DNA of 64,000 nucleotides from Actinobacteria bacterium UBA2279. GTDB lineage: Bacteria; Actinomycetota; Coriobacteriia; Anaerosomatales; Anaerosomataceae. The stretch is taken from positions 34,264 through 98,263 of the forward strand of contig DDWT01000032.1 in assembly GCA_002347365.1 (NCBI GenBank), given 5' to 3'. The translations under genes and the position numbers were made by a program. The notes beneath the pieces were generated by a model, which was not told the origin of the DNA, ran no database searches, and saw nothing but the letters and a program-made list of their open reading frames with translations. The stretch's first letter is position 1; each line of letters starts with the position of its first letter. Below, in pieces: positions 27,118-35,943 of the stretch.

Positions 27118-28353
27118 CTACTCGGCCACCACGCGGTAGACCGTGCCGCCACCGAAATCCACCACGTACAACTCACCGTCATCGTCCTGGCCGAAGCTCA
27201 CCAGTGAGAATCCCGTCTCCAGCAGCAACCGGTTCTCGATCGTGCCGTCGGCGGCCCGCCGCAGACCCCACAGGTCACCGCTCCCGAAATCGCCGTACAA
27301 GTAGGTGCCCCACATCGCCTCATACGCCGCGCCACGATAGACGTAGCCGCCGGTGGTGGATTGCCCCGCGCCACGGCCGTACTCGATCACCGGCATCGTG
27401 AAGTCGCCGGTGACTGCGTTCGACCCGGGCGGGAAGGGGTGCGTGGCCTCGTAGGTGTTCCAGCCGTAGTTCTCCCCGCCTGCCGAGGAGGCCGGCGCGA
27501 AGTCGATCTCCTCCCAGGTGTTCTGGCCCACATCGCCGATCCACAGATCCCCGGTCTCGCGGTCGAACGACCATCGCCACGGGTTGCGCAGGCCGTATGC
27601 CCAGATCTCGGGCAGTGCGTTGGGGGTGCTGACGAACGGGTTGTCGGCCGGCACCGAGTAGGCGCCACCGCCGGCCACGTCGATGCGCAACAGCTTGCCC
27701 AGCAGCACACCCAGCCGCTGCCCATTGCCCTTGGGATCGCCGCCGCTACCGCCGTCGCCCATGCCTACATACAGGTAGCCGTCCGGCCCGAAGGCGATCA
27801 TCCCGCCGTTGTGGTTCGCGAACGGCTGCGCGATCGTGAGCAGCTTCTGCTCGCTCGTGCGGTCCACCACCTCACCGCTGACCTTGAAGCGCGAGATCGT
27901 CGTGGAGCCTTTGCGGTCCGTGTAGTCCACATAGACGTAGCCGTCGGTGGAGAACGTGGGCGAGAATGCCATCCCCAGAAGTCCGCGCTCGCTGTCGGTG
28001 CTGACCGCGTCACTCATGTCGAGGAAGGGCGTGGCCGAGCGAACCCCACCGCGCACCAGCCACGCGCGGCCGGACTTCTCCAGCACGAACAGTCGGTCCG
28101 AGCCGTCACCGGCGCCCGTCACGAAGAGCGGCTGATCGAAGCCGTCGATCAGCTTCTCCAGCCTCACGGAGAGCTCCGCGAGCGGCACCGGTTGCGGAGC
28201 CGCCGGTTCCGGCGCGACGGTGGGCTGCTCCGACGCGGGCGGGTCGGGCTGCACCACGACCGGCTGGGTGTCGGTACCGCCGCAGCCGATGAGCCCGAAC
28301 AGCATTCCGCCGACCAGCGCGGCCGCGAGTGCGATCCGTCGTATCGCCATCAT
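27118..28353 (-). CDS. PQQ-dependent sugar dehydrogenase-like lipoprotein
   Basis: A 411-residue glucose/sorbosone dehydrogenase-family beta-propeller. Lipobox LIGC at residues 21-24 shows it is a surface lipoprotein, followed by a Pro/Thr-rich linker. Family marks include ERGLLGMAFSP, NHNGGMIAFGPDGYLYVGMGDGG, YGLRNPWRWSFD and GDVGQNTWEEI. The His of NHNGG and Arg of GLRNPWR match the PQQ pocket of the soluble enzyme family. Many relatives have unknown substrates. No PQQ synthesis genes are seen here. Confidence 0.87.
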   Translation of the reverse strand: MMAIRRIALAAALVGGMLFGLIGCGGTDTQPVVVQPDPPASEQPTVAPEPAAPQPVPLAELSVRLEKLIDGFDQPLFVTGAGDGSDRLFVLEKSGRAWLVRGGVRSATPFLDMSDAVSTDSERGLLGMAFSPTFSTDGYVYVDYTDRKGSTTISRFKVSGEVVDRTSEQKLLTIAQPFANHNGGMIAFGPDGYLYVGMGDGGSGGDPKGNGQRLGVLLGKLLRIDVAGGGAYSVPADNPFVSTPNALPEIWAYGLRNPWRWSFDRETGDLWIGDVGQNTWEEIDFAPASSAGGENYGWNTYEATHPFPPGSNAVTGDFTMPVIEYGRGAGQSTTGGYVYRGAAYEAMWGTYLYGDFGSGDLWGLRRAADGTIENRLLLETGFSLVSFGQDDDGELYVVDFGGGTVYRVVAE

Positions 28354-28535
28354 GCCCTCCTAGACTTCGCGATCTGCTGATCGCGTACCGGCATCGGGGA
28401 GTATGTTCCCAAGCGACTTGCGTGGACTCCGCCCTCGCGCACGGTGGTATAGTCGCACTATCAATTCATCCGGGTGCAGAGGGGCGCCGAGATGACCGCC
28501 TCCTCCAGTACCCGGGCACATGGGTGGAGGAGACC

Positions 28536-28949
28536 ATGGACGGGGACCCCAAGGACGTCGCGGCAGACTCTGAAGAGCCGAAGGTGTTCCGCATCGCGCA
28601 GATCGACACCCCTGGCAGCTCGAAGATGGATCGGCGCAAGTTCGTCAAGGCGACCGTAGCAGGCGTCGGTGCGGCCGCGGCCGCCACGATCCTCTCGGGA
28701 TGCGATCCGGAGCCTGGCGATGAACCGGCGGCGGAGCCGATCGAACCGGCCGAACCGGCAGAGCCGGTCGAAGAGGAAGCGCCGATCGAAGAGGAACCCG
28801 AGGAGCCCGTCGACGAAGAACCCAGCGACGAGGACAGCGACACCATCGGGATCATATGCACGTGTGACACAGAAGGATGCAGTTGCGTAGGGAACTGCAC
28901 ATGCAACTCGGTCAGCACCCCGGGTAGCCACTACTGGTACCCGAGCTGA
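28536..28949 (+). CDS. Tat-signal Cys-rich lipoprotein, candidate substrate of the radical SAM operon
   Basis: A 137-residue protein. Residues 1-31 are a hydrophilic leader. Residues 32-56 are a twin-arginine signal (DRRKFVKATVAG ... ILSGC) ending in a lipobox Cys56. Residues 57-103 are a Pro/Glu-repeat spacer. The C-terminus has six Cys in 16 residues as three CxC units (CTC, CSC, CTC at 108-123) and an aromatic tail HYWYPS. ATG 28536 follows GGTGGAGGAG, so the leader before the Tat motif is translated. It lies 28 bp before the first radical SAM gene. I infer that the Cys core is modified in the cytoplasm, exported folded, and lipid-anchored. It could instead be a simple metal-binding lipoprotein. 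Confidence 0.75.
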   Translation: MDGDPKDVAADSEEPKVFRIAQIDTPGSSKMDRRKFVKATVAGVGAAAAATILSGCDPEPGDEPAAEPIEPAEPAEPVEEEAPIEEEPEEPVDEEPSDEDSDTIGIICTCDTEGCSCVGNCTCNSVSTPGSHYWYPS

Positions 28950-28977
28950 GACCCGGGACGTGCACGCGGGAGGCGAG

Positions 28978-30300
28978 ATGAGCGTCTCATGGCGTCCGCT
29001 CGGCGATACCACCTTCCTGATCACGCGACCGTCCCGCTTGCCATTACTGTATGCGCCACTTCAGGACCTCGTCATGGAGGTGAATGACGCCTACGCGCGC
29101 CATTTCCAGGCGGCGCTGGATGGAGATGCGGACTCTGCGCGAGCCATCGGCGTCGAACCGGGGATGTTGGAGGCACTCGCGGTCGTCACCCCCAACGCGC
29201 GCAAGAAGTTCAACCCGTCGTGGCCGGAAGCGTTCGAGCCCACATCCGTCACGCTCTTTCTCACTCATAAGTGCACGTTGCGCTGCACCTACTGCTACTG
29301 CGAGGGCGGCTCCGGCCGCGATATCGACTGGCCGGTGCTCGAAGCATCGGTTCTGTTCGCCCTGGAGAATGCCGCCCGTCTCGGCCGCGATCTCACTGTG
29401 GCATTCCATGGCGGGGATGTGGGCGCGGTATGGCCGTTGTTCCAACGCGCCGTCGAGTTCATCGAGGCAGCCGCAGCCGATGCGGACGTGAACGTGACGA
29501 TGAACACCGGCACGAACGGCCTGTATTCGGAGTCCCAGGCGACCTACATCGCGCAGCACATGGGCAGTGCCACGGTCTCGATCGACGGGTTGCCGGAGGT
29601 GCATGATCGCTATCGCGTGACACCCGGATCGGGGCCTTCGCTGGAGATGATCTTGCGATCGGTCCGCATCTTCGAGAACAACGGGCTTGCGTACACCATC
29701 AGGATGACGGTGACTGCTGAGTCGCTGCCACTGCTGACCGAGAGTGTCGAATACCTGTGCGAACACACCAAAGCGCAGGTCATCCGTGCCGAGCCGATGT
29801 ACTCACGGGGTCGTGCGAGCGCCTCGGAGCTGGAAGCACCCAGGCCCCATGCGTTCGTCGAGGCGTTCCGCGAGGCAAGTATGGTAGCGCATACCCGAGG
29901 CCGCCAACTCACCTACTCCGGTGCACGTCCCGGCGGCGTGGTGCCGGCATTCTGCACCTATCCCAGTCCCACCTTCGGTGTCACACCCGATGGTGATCTC
30001 AGCTGCTGCTACGAGGTCCTTCGCCCCGATGACCCTCTCTCGGGAGAGTTCTTCTACGGCCATGTTGAGGCGGACGGCTCGGCGATCCATGTTGACCACT
30101 CCAAGATCGCCACCATCCGCAACGTTGCCGCGCAGCGTCGCGCGGCTTGTGCCGGGTGCTTCTGCGTGTTCTCATGCGCCGGCGATTGCGCAGCCAAGGC
30201 GTTCGACGGCGGCAGGCTTGCAGGTGAGATGTCCACACGTTGCGAGATCACCCGAGCGCTCGTGCTCGACATGCTCGAAGATGCGCTTGGGGGCGCGTGA
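28978..30300 (+). CDS. Radical SAM/SPASM protein 1
   Basis: A 440-residue enzyme. The radical SAM cluster motif CTLRCTYC begins at Cys99 within LFLTHKCTLRC; AFHGGDVG is the GGE-like SAM loop. The C-terminal SPASM region has many cysteines (FCTYPSP, CCYEV, CAGCFCVFSCAGDC), enough for two auxiliary 4Fe-4S clusters. The N-terminal 85 residues may bind the substrate leader. ATG 28978 follows GGGAGGCG. Its TGA overlaps the next ATG. SPASM enzymes commonly form thioether or C-C links in peptides; the reaction here is unknown. Confidence 0.88.
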   Translation: MSVSWRPLGDTTFLITRPSRLPLLYAPLQDLVMEVNDAYARHFQAALDGDADSARAIGVEPGMLEALAVVTPNARKKFNPSWPEAFEPTSVTLFLTHKCTLRCTYCYCEGGSGRDIDWPVLEASVLFALENAARLGRDLTVAFHGGDVGAVWPLFQRAVEFIEAAAADADVNVTMNTGTNGLYSESQATYIAQHMGSATVSIDGLPEVHDRYRVTPGSGPSLEMILRSVRIFENNGLAYTIRMTVTAESLPLLTESVEYLCEHTKAQVIRAEPMYSRGRASASELEAPRPHAFVEAFREASMVAHTRGRQLTYSGARPGGVVPAFCTYPSPTFGVTPDGDLSCCYEVLRPDDPLSGEFFYGHVEADGSAIHVDHSKIATIRNVAAQRRAACAGCFCVFSCAGDCAAKAFDGGRLAGEMSTRCEITRALVLDMLEDALGGA

Positions 30301-31388
30301 TGGACGAGGCCGTGACGACGTTGCAGCCGGAGTGCCTCACCGTGTTCCTCAACAACCGGTGCAACCTCGCTTGCAGCTACTGTCACTCGGGAGCCTCGGC
30401 CACGCGGGAGCCTGCGCTCTCGAGCGAGGCCGTGGCCGATGCGGCGCGGATCGTCGCCCGGTCGTGTGCCGGGCGCGGAGTACCCATGACGTTCGTGCTG
30501 CACGGAGGAGGCGAGCCGCTGCTGGACCGGGAGGACGCAGCGCGTGCGCTTGGCATCGTGCGCTTGCAGGCCGCGAGTGCCGGGGTGGCGCTCAGCACGT
30601 ACGTCGCCACGAACGGCGTTCTGCCCGAGATGACCGCGCGATGGGCTGCCGCCGAGTTCGGTCTCATCGGCCTATCGTGCGATGGGCCGCCTGACGTGCA
30701 GGATGTGCAGCGCCCACGTCGCAACGGCGAGCCCACATCGGCGGTCGTCGAGCGCACGGCGGCGATCTTGCGAGAAGGCGGTGCGCACTTCCACGTACGG
30801 GCGACGATCACCCCGGCCACTGTCACCCGGCAGCGAGACGTGGTGGCGTACGCCATCAAGGTGCTGCGACCGGCCGAGGTGCGCCTGGAACCCGTGTACG
30901 ACAACCCGTCCCGGATGCCCGGGCTCATGGCCGAAGACGCCCCTGCTTTCGTGCAGGGCTTCTTGGAGGCACGGCGCTACGGTGCGGAGCAGGGCGTGCC
31001 GGTGACGACGTCGCTGTCTCGGCCAGGGGAGCGGCACGGCCCCTACTGCAACGTGTTGCGCCACGTGGTGAACCTGGCACCAGGCGACTTCGCCACCGGG
31101 TGCTTTGTGGAGTCGCGCGCTCAAGGTGCGCTCGACCGCGGCGTGCACATCGGCTCGCCCGGCACCTCGGGTCGCTTCGAGCTGGACGACGCGCGCATTG
31201 CAGCGTTGGTCGCCGTTTGCGGTCGCGTGCCGGATGAGTGCGCCGGCTGCCCCATCGAGCACGCCTGTTCCCGCGGCTGCCCGGACGTATGCGCGCTGGA
31301 CGCCGCTGTGTCCGAGACGGTACGCCTGCACGACACGTTCCGCTGTCGCGCTCAGCGGCTTCTGGCGGAGGAGGCGGCTCTCGCATGA
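30300..31388 (+). CDS. Radical SAM/SPASM protein 2
   Basis: A 362-residue enzyme with CNLACSYC at Cys21, glycine loop VLHGGGEPLLD and a SPASM tail (CAGCPIEHACSRGCPDVC). It lacks the N-terminal extension of proteins 1 and 3, and resembles anSME-like maturases. ATG 30300 shares its A with the preceding TGA (TGATG), so translation is coupled. Its stop overlaps the next start by ATGA. Confidence 0.87.
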   Translation: MDEAVTTLQPECLTVFLNNRCNLACSYCHSGASATREPALSSEAVADAARIVARSCAGRGVPMTFVLHGGGEPLLDREDAARALGIVRLQAASAGVALSTYVATNGVLPEMTARWAAAEFGLIGLSCDGPPDVQDVQRPRRNGEPTSAVVERTAAILREGGAHFHVRATITPATVTRQRDVVAYAIKVLRPAEVRLEPVYDNPSRMPGLMAEDAPAFVQGFLEARRYGAEQGVPVTTSLSRPGERHGPYCNVLRHVVNLAPGDFATGCFVESRAQGALDRGVHIGSPGTSGRFELDDARIAALVAVCGRVPDECAGCPIEHACSRGCPDVCALDAAVSETVRLHDTFRCRAQRLLAEEAALA

Positions 31389-32776
31389 GCCACACGGCTC
31401 CGCACATCGATCCCGAAGAGGTGTACGTGCTCCCGCTCGCGGACCGCTGGCTCGTCTTCGCGCCCGGGACCTGGAGCGTTGCCGTCGTCAACCACCTTGC
31501 GCTCGGCGAGCTGGCGCAGTGCTGCGAGCCCGGACATGTGGCGCCGTCGCTGGACGCGCTGGAGCTGTGGCAGACGCTCACGATCCCCGCGAGCGACGAG
31601 TCCCGGCATCGCCCGCCGGAAGGTGGCAAGCTCGTCATCATGCCCACCCGCGCATGCAACATCAGCTGCGTCCATTGCGACTTCGGCTGCCCCGATGCTC
31701 CGCTCACCGTGCTCGATCCCCGGCTCGCCTATCCGCTGATCGACCGGGTCCTTGCCCGTGCCGTTCGCGACGGCGAGCCCGTCATGCGTGTCCACTTCTT
31801 CGGCGGCGAACCGCTCGTGGCGCGGCGGTCGGTCGAGGCGATCGTCGCTTACACGCGCCAAGCGTGCGCGAGTGCGCACATCGCACCGTGGTTCGAGCTC
31901 ACCACCAACGGCGTGTGCGGCCCGGATGCGGTGGCGTTTCTCGGCAATGAGATCGATTCTGTGGTCGTGTCGCTGGACGGGGACGAGGAGCTCCACAACA
32001 GCCTGCGTCGGCATCGCGACGGGCGCGGAACGTACGCGGAGGTGGCCGAGACACTCCGCCAGCTGGGGCGCTACCCGTGCGAGCTGTGCGTCCGGATGTG
32101 CGTCACCGACCGGTCGGTGGGCACCTTGCCTGATCTGGCCGAGAAGTTCTGCTCCGAGTTCGACCTCAGCGTGCTTGCGTTCGAGACGCTGGCCGAGACA
32201 CCCGGCTCCACCGCGGCGGGGCTGCACGCGCCGAGCCCGCATGAGTTCGCGCTGAACTTCATGGAGGCCGAGACTGTCGGTGCCGAGCATGGTGTCCGCG
32301 TGGTGCACGGGCCATCCGAGCTCGTCGGACCGCGGTCGACGTCGTGTCCGCTGGGCACCGGTTCGTTCATGCTGTGGCCGGACGGCGCCATCACCGGGTG
32401 TTATCTCGAGCCCGAGCGGTGGCGCGCGCGCGGTCTTGAGCTGTCATTCGGACAAGTGGATGAGGCGGGCGCGGTGCATGTCGATGAGCGACAGATCGAG
32501 AGGATCGCGAAGATACTGGAGCGCAAGCCGCGATGCGAGCGCTGTTTTTGTCGCTACACCTGTGCGGGCGGCTGTCGAGTGGATCAGACTCCGCCGCGCT
32601 GCAGCCGGTTTTATGACGATCGATGCCATGCGATCCGCCTTATCACTGCGAGTCGCCTGCTGCTCAGCGTCGGTGCCACTACGGAAGCCGCCGCGCTTCT
32701 GGTGAACGAGATGGCTGCTGCAGGGCTGGCGTCCAACGCTGATGACCGGCTGCGCACGTGGGCGAAGGTCGTGTGA
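31385..32776 (+). CDS. Radical SAM/SPASM protein 3
   Basis: A 463-residue enzyme with CNISCVHC at Cys91, SAM loop HFFGGEPLV, and a SPASM tail (CERCFCRYTCAGGC followed by DQTPPRC). The first 85 residues form an extra domain similar in layout to that of protein 1 (EVYVLPLADRWLVFAPG). CPLGTGSFMLWPDG is a typical SPASM entry. Start ATG 31385 overlaps the previous stop. Confidence 0.87.
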   Translation: MSHTAPHIDPEEVYVLPLADRWLVFAPGTWSVAVVNHLALGELAQCCEPGHVAPSLDALELWQTLTIPASDESRHRPPEGGKLVIMPTRACNISCVHCDFGCPDAPLTVLDPRLAYPLIDRVLARAVRDGEPVMRVHFFGGEPLVARRSVEAIVAYTRQACASAHIAPWFELTTNGVCGPDAVAFLGNEIDSVVVSLDGDEELHNSLRRHRDGRGTYAEVAETLRQLGRYPCELCVRMCVTDRSVGTLPDLAEKFCSEFDLSVLAFETLAETPGSTAAGLHAPSPHEFALNFMEAETVGAEHGVRVVHGPSELVGPRSTSCPLGTGSFMLWPDGAITGCYLEPERWRARGLELSFGQVDEAGAVHVDERQIERIAKILERKPRCERCFCRYTCAGGCRVDQTPPRCSRFYDDRCHAIRLITASRLLLSVGATTEAAALLVNEMAAAGLASNADDRLRTWAKVV

Positions 32777-32777
32777 G

Positions 32778-33713
32778 GTGGCGAACCTGTCCATCACACG
32801 ACGGTGCGAGCGCGACTGCAGCTTCTGTTTCGCGGCCGAGGAACGCCGCCGTGAGCCGCTCGACATGTCGGCCGAGACCTTCGAAGGCGCGTTGGATTTC
32901 CTGGAGCATTCAGGAGTTCCCGACGCACGCCTGCTGGGCGGCGAGCCCACGTCGCATCCGGCGTTCACCTCGCTGGCGGACCGCGCGCTGGAGCGCGGCT
33001 TCGCGCTCACGGTCATGACAGGCGGCCTCGTGCCCCCTGCCGCGCTGGAGTATCTGGCGTCGCTACCTTCCGGGCGCGTGACGGTCTTTCTGAACGCTGC
33101 GGTGCCCGGCGTCGACAGCGACTCACTCGTGGCGGCGCAGGAGCGCGTGTGCGATGCGTTGCGCGATCGCATCGAGCCCGGCGTGACGCTTGTCTCGGCG
33201 GATATCGATCCAAGCTTCCTGCTGGAGGGTATCGAGCGGCACGGCCTGCGGCGCAGCGTGCGCATCGGCGTGGCGCACCCCATCGCCGGCGGCGCGAACG
33301 TGAGTGTGCCCACAGGCGAGCTGCGTGCGGTGGGCGCGAGCATCGAGGCGTTCGTGACGCGAGCGGAGGTGCGTGGGGTGAGCGTGGGGTTCGACTGCGG
33401 CATCACGCCGTGCATGTTCTCCGAGGAGTTCACCGCGATGCACCCGGACGTCATCGAGAGCGTGGGCCTGCGCTGCGGACCCATCGTGGACGTGCTCCCC
33501 GAGGGGGATACGATCGCGTGCTACGCGCTTGCGTCGCTGGCGCGTCTGCGGCTCGACGGATGCATGACGCGCGGCGAGTTGATCGCCGCCTTTGCCGAGG
33601 CGCTGGGCGACGGACTGCCCGGCATCTTCGAGGAGTGCGTGGAGTGCGCGCACCGGGCGGCCGGGCGCTGCACGGGCGGTTGCCGGGCACGCCGGACGAA
33701 CGGGGGCGCGTGA
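32778..33713 (+). CDS. Radical SAM protein 4
   Basis: A 311-residue radical SAM protein with CERDCSFC at Cys10 and LLGGEPTSHP. The C-terminus carries a shorter cysteine cluster (CVECAHRAAGRCTGGC). It has the most compact fold of the four. GTG 32778 lies 1 bp after the preceding stop; an earlier ATG at 32742 inside the previous gene has no ribosome site. Its stop overlaps the next ATG. Confidence 0.84.
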   Translation: MANLSITRRCERDCSFCFAAEERRREPLDMSAETFEGALDFLEHSGVPDARLLGGEPTSHPAFTSLADRALERGFALTVMTGGLVPPAALEYLASLPSGRVTVFLNAAVPGVDSDSLVAAQERVCDALRDRIEPGVTLVSADIDPSFLLEGIERHGLRRSVRIGVAHPIAGGANVSVPTGELRAVGASIEAFVTRAEVRGVSVGFDCGITPCMFSEEFTAMHPDVIESVGLRCGPIVDVLPEGDTIACYALASLARLRLDGCMTRGELIAAFAEALGDGLPGIFEECVECAHRAAGRCTGGCRARRTNGGA

Positions 33714-34642
33714 TGCGCTGGGTGCTGCCCTACATCGACCAATCTCCGGAGTTCTGGGCCCGTGTGGCCGAGGCGGTCGTGCCGGATACGGCGAGCGTCT
33801 ACTTCCCCATGCCCGCAAGTCCCATCGGTTCCGGGCGGCCTCCGCTACCTGCCGAGCACCTGCAGGGGTTTCTCGGCGTGGATGATGTTGAGAAGTGTGT
33901 GCTGCTCAACCCGGTCGTGCACGACGGGTCCGCCGCTCGCGCGTTCGCGGCGGTGGAGCCCCGGTTGCGCACGCTCGTCGATGAGCACGGTGTGGCCGAG
34001 GCGGTCGTGGGCAGCGTGGGGCTCGCGCGCCTGCTGCGAGAGGCATTCCCGCAGCTTCAGCTGGCGGCGTCAACGCTGCTCGACGTCCGCACGCCTGCGC
34101 AGATCGTCTACCTGGAGGGAGTCTTTGACTCGCTCACCCCGGGCGACGGCGTCATGCGCGATCTACCCGCGCTGCGGGCGCTGCGCGAGGCGTGGCCCGG
34201 CGCACTGCGACTGATGGTGAACGAGGGGTGCCTGCCCGGCTGCGTCTATCGCACGCAGCACTTCTTCGAGATGAACTCGGCAGATCCGATGCCCGCATCG
34301 TTGTGTGCCGGGCTACTGGAGCGCGAGCCGTGGCTGGCGCTCACCGGCGCGTGGGTGCTGCCGCAGCACCTCGATCTGTTCGACGGCCTCTACGATGAGC
34401 TCAAGCTCGACGGCCGAGTGACACTGCAAGATCCCGGACACTACCTGCGCGTGCTGTCAGCTTACGTGAGCCGCACGCCGCTCGATCTGGCCGAGATAGG
34501 CGGTGGCCCTGCGACCGCGCCGGGCGTGCCGCCTATCAGCCGCGAGTTCTACACACATACGCTGACCTGCGCGAAGACCTGCGCGAGCTGCGATGTGTGC
34601 CGCGCATACCTCACGAGCGGTAGCGGGCGGGCCGAGGCGTGA
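33713..34642 (+). CDS. U32 peptidase-like (UbiU/UbiV-type) iron-sulfur protein
   Basis: A 309-residue protein resembling the TIM-barrel of collagenase-like U32 peptidases, with the cysteine-bearing motif VNEGCLPGCVYRTQHF and a C-terminal cluster CAKTCASCDVC. Relatives UbiU and UbiV bind a 4Fe-4S cluster and serve oxygen-independent hydroxylation; others act on RNA. In this operon a role in modifying the Cys-rich protein is inferred. ATG 33713 is coupled to the previous stop (TGATG). Confidence 0.7.
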   Translation: MRWVLPYIDQSPEFWARVAEAVVPDTASVYFPMPASPIGSGRPPLPAEHLQGFLGVDDVEKCVLLNPVVHDGSAARAFAAVEPRLRTLVDEHGVAEAVVGSVGLARLLREAFPQLQLAASTLLDVRTPAQIVYLEGVFDSLTPGDGVMRDLPALRALREAWPGALRLMVNEGCLPGCVYRTQHFFEMNSADPMPASLCAGLLEREPWLALTGAWVLPQHLDLFDGLYDELKLDGRVTLQDPGHYLRVLSAYVSRTPLDLAEIGGGPATAPGVPPISREFYTHTLTCAKTCASCDVCRAYLTSGSGRAEA

Positions 34643-35943
34643 GCGTGGCCGGCGACGCCCGCATCGCATGGGAGCGGGCACGCGAACGCTATCCGGCTGA
34701 CGCACACCTGCCGCTGCCGAGATGGGCGACCCGGGGGCTGCCCGACGGACCCGAGGAGGCGTGGGACGCGATCGCGCGCGTCTCGGCGGAGCGCTCCGGA
34801 GCGCTCTCAGTCTACGTGCACATCCCGTTCTGTGAGACGCGCTGCCCGTTCTGCGACTGCCACGCCACGATCGCGCCGCGCGGTTCGCGGGAAGCTGTCG
34901 ACCGCTATATCGATGCGCTGACCAGCGAGATCGCGGCCTTCGCAGCGCTTCCCGGCCTTGCCGGGCGACCCGTCACCACGGTGCACTTCGGGGGCGGCAC
35001 ACCGCTCGCCATCGGTGCCGAGGCCTTCAAGCATATTGTGACCGTGCTGCGCGAGTCGCTCGGCACGCACGGGGCGACCGAGTGGGCGCTCGAGACCACC
35101 TCGCGACTGCTCGACGACGCACACATCGATGTGCTCGACGGGCTCGGTTTCAAGCGCATACACGTGGGCGTGCAGTCGCTGCAGTCGCAGCTGCGGCGGA
35201 TCCTCGGCCGCCGCGAGCAGCCGCACGAGGTGCTGGAGCGCATCGCCGCGTGTCTGGAGCGCGGGTGGGTGGTCTCGGCGGATCTGCTCTACGGCCTGCC
35301 CGGCCAGGTTGGCGCGATGCTGCGCGAGGACATCACGATGCTCGCCGACGCAGGCATCCACGGCATCTCGCTCTACCACCTTAACGCCGGGCCGCACAAC
35401 GTGCGCTTCATGACGCAGCATGGGTTGGCCGAGCGCGACGAGACACGGCTTTGCGAGGATTTCATGTTGCTTGCCGAGGGGGCCGCGCTGCTCGAGGAAC
35501 TCGGCTTCCCGCGCAACCACGTCACGCACTTCGCACGGCCCGAGGACGCCAACCTGTACTCGCGACACGCGCTTCGCGGCGAGGATCTGCTGGCAGTGGG
35601 CTCGTCGGCCGACGGCGTGATGGGGCCGTACTTCTACCGGCACGTGGAGCTGGACGGCTATGGGAGCGCGATTGGCCCTGTGCCGCTTTCCGGCGGTGGC
35701 GCGTACACCGCGGCGGAGGAACGCGCCCGGCCGCTGGTCACACGTCTGATGGCCGCTGAGGTATTCGCCGACGGTCTGGACGATGTCTCGCTTGCGTTTT
35801 GCGGGGAACTTGAGGCGACGGGCTTGCTGGAGCGTGCGAATCGCGGCGGCGTGTGGCGCCTGACGACAGCGGGTTCCTGGTTCTCGGGTGCGATGTGCGC
35901 CGAGGCTTGGAGCCTCTACGACGGCGCTAGAACCAGCCGATAA
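34639..35943 (+). CDS. HemW-like radical SAM protein
   Basis: A 434-residue member of the HemN/HemW group. YVHIPFCETRCPFCDC holds the cluster cysteines from Cys65 plus an extra Cys, and HFGGGTPLAI is the SAM loop; GVQSLQ and DLLYGLPGQ match the family. HemW is a heme chaperone, HemN a coproporphyrinogen oxidase, HutW/ChuW degrade heme. The context suggests a specialised member, not housekeeping HemW. GTG 34639 overlaps the previous TGA. It is the last gene of the operon. Confidence 0.82.
   Translation: MSVAGDARIAWERARERYPADAHLPLPRWATRGLPDGPEEAWDAIARVSAERSGALSVYVHIPFCETRCPFCDCHATIAPRGSREAVDRYIDALTSEIAAFAALPGLAGRPVTTVHFGGGTPLAIGAEAFKHIVTVLRESLGTHGATEWALETTSRLLDDAHIDVLDGLGFKRIHVGVQSLQSQLRRILGRREQPHEVLERIAACLERGWVVSADLLYGLPGQVGAMLREDITMLADAGIHGISLYHLNAGPHNVRFMTQHGLAERDETRLCEDFMLLAEGAALLEELGFPRNHVTHFARPEDANLYSRHALRGEDLLAVGSSADGVMGPYFYRHVELDGYGSAIGPVPLSGGGAYTAAEERARPLVTRLMAAEVFADGLDDVSLAFCGELEATGLLERANRGGVWRLTTAGSWFSGAMCAEAWSLYDGARTSR

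Noticed and set aside
27118..28353. The sugar-dehydrogenase lipoprotein as part of the radical SAM operon
   Set aside because: It is on the opposite strand with its own promoter region, and nothing in its sequence links it to peptide modification.
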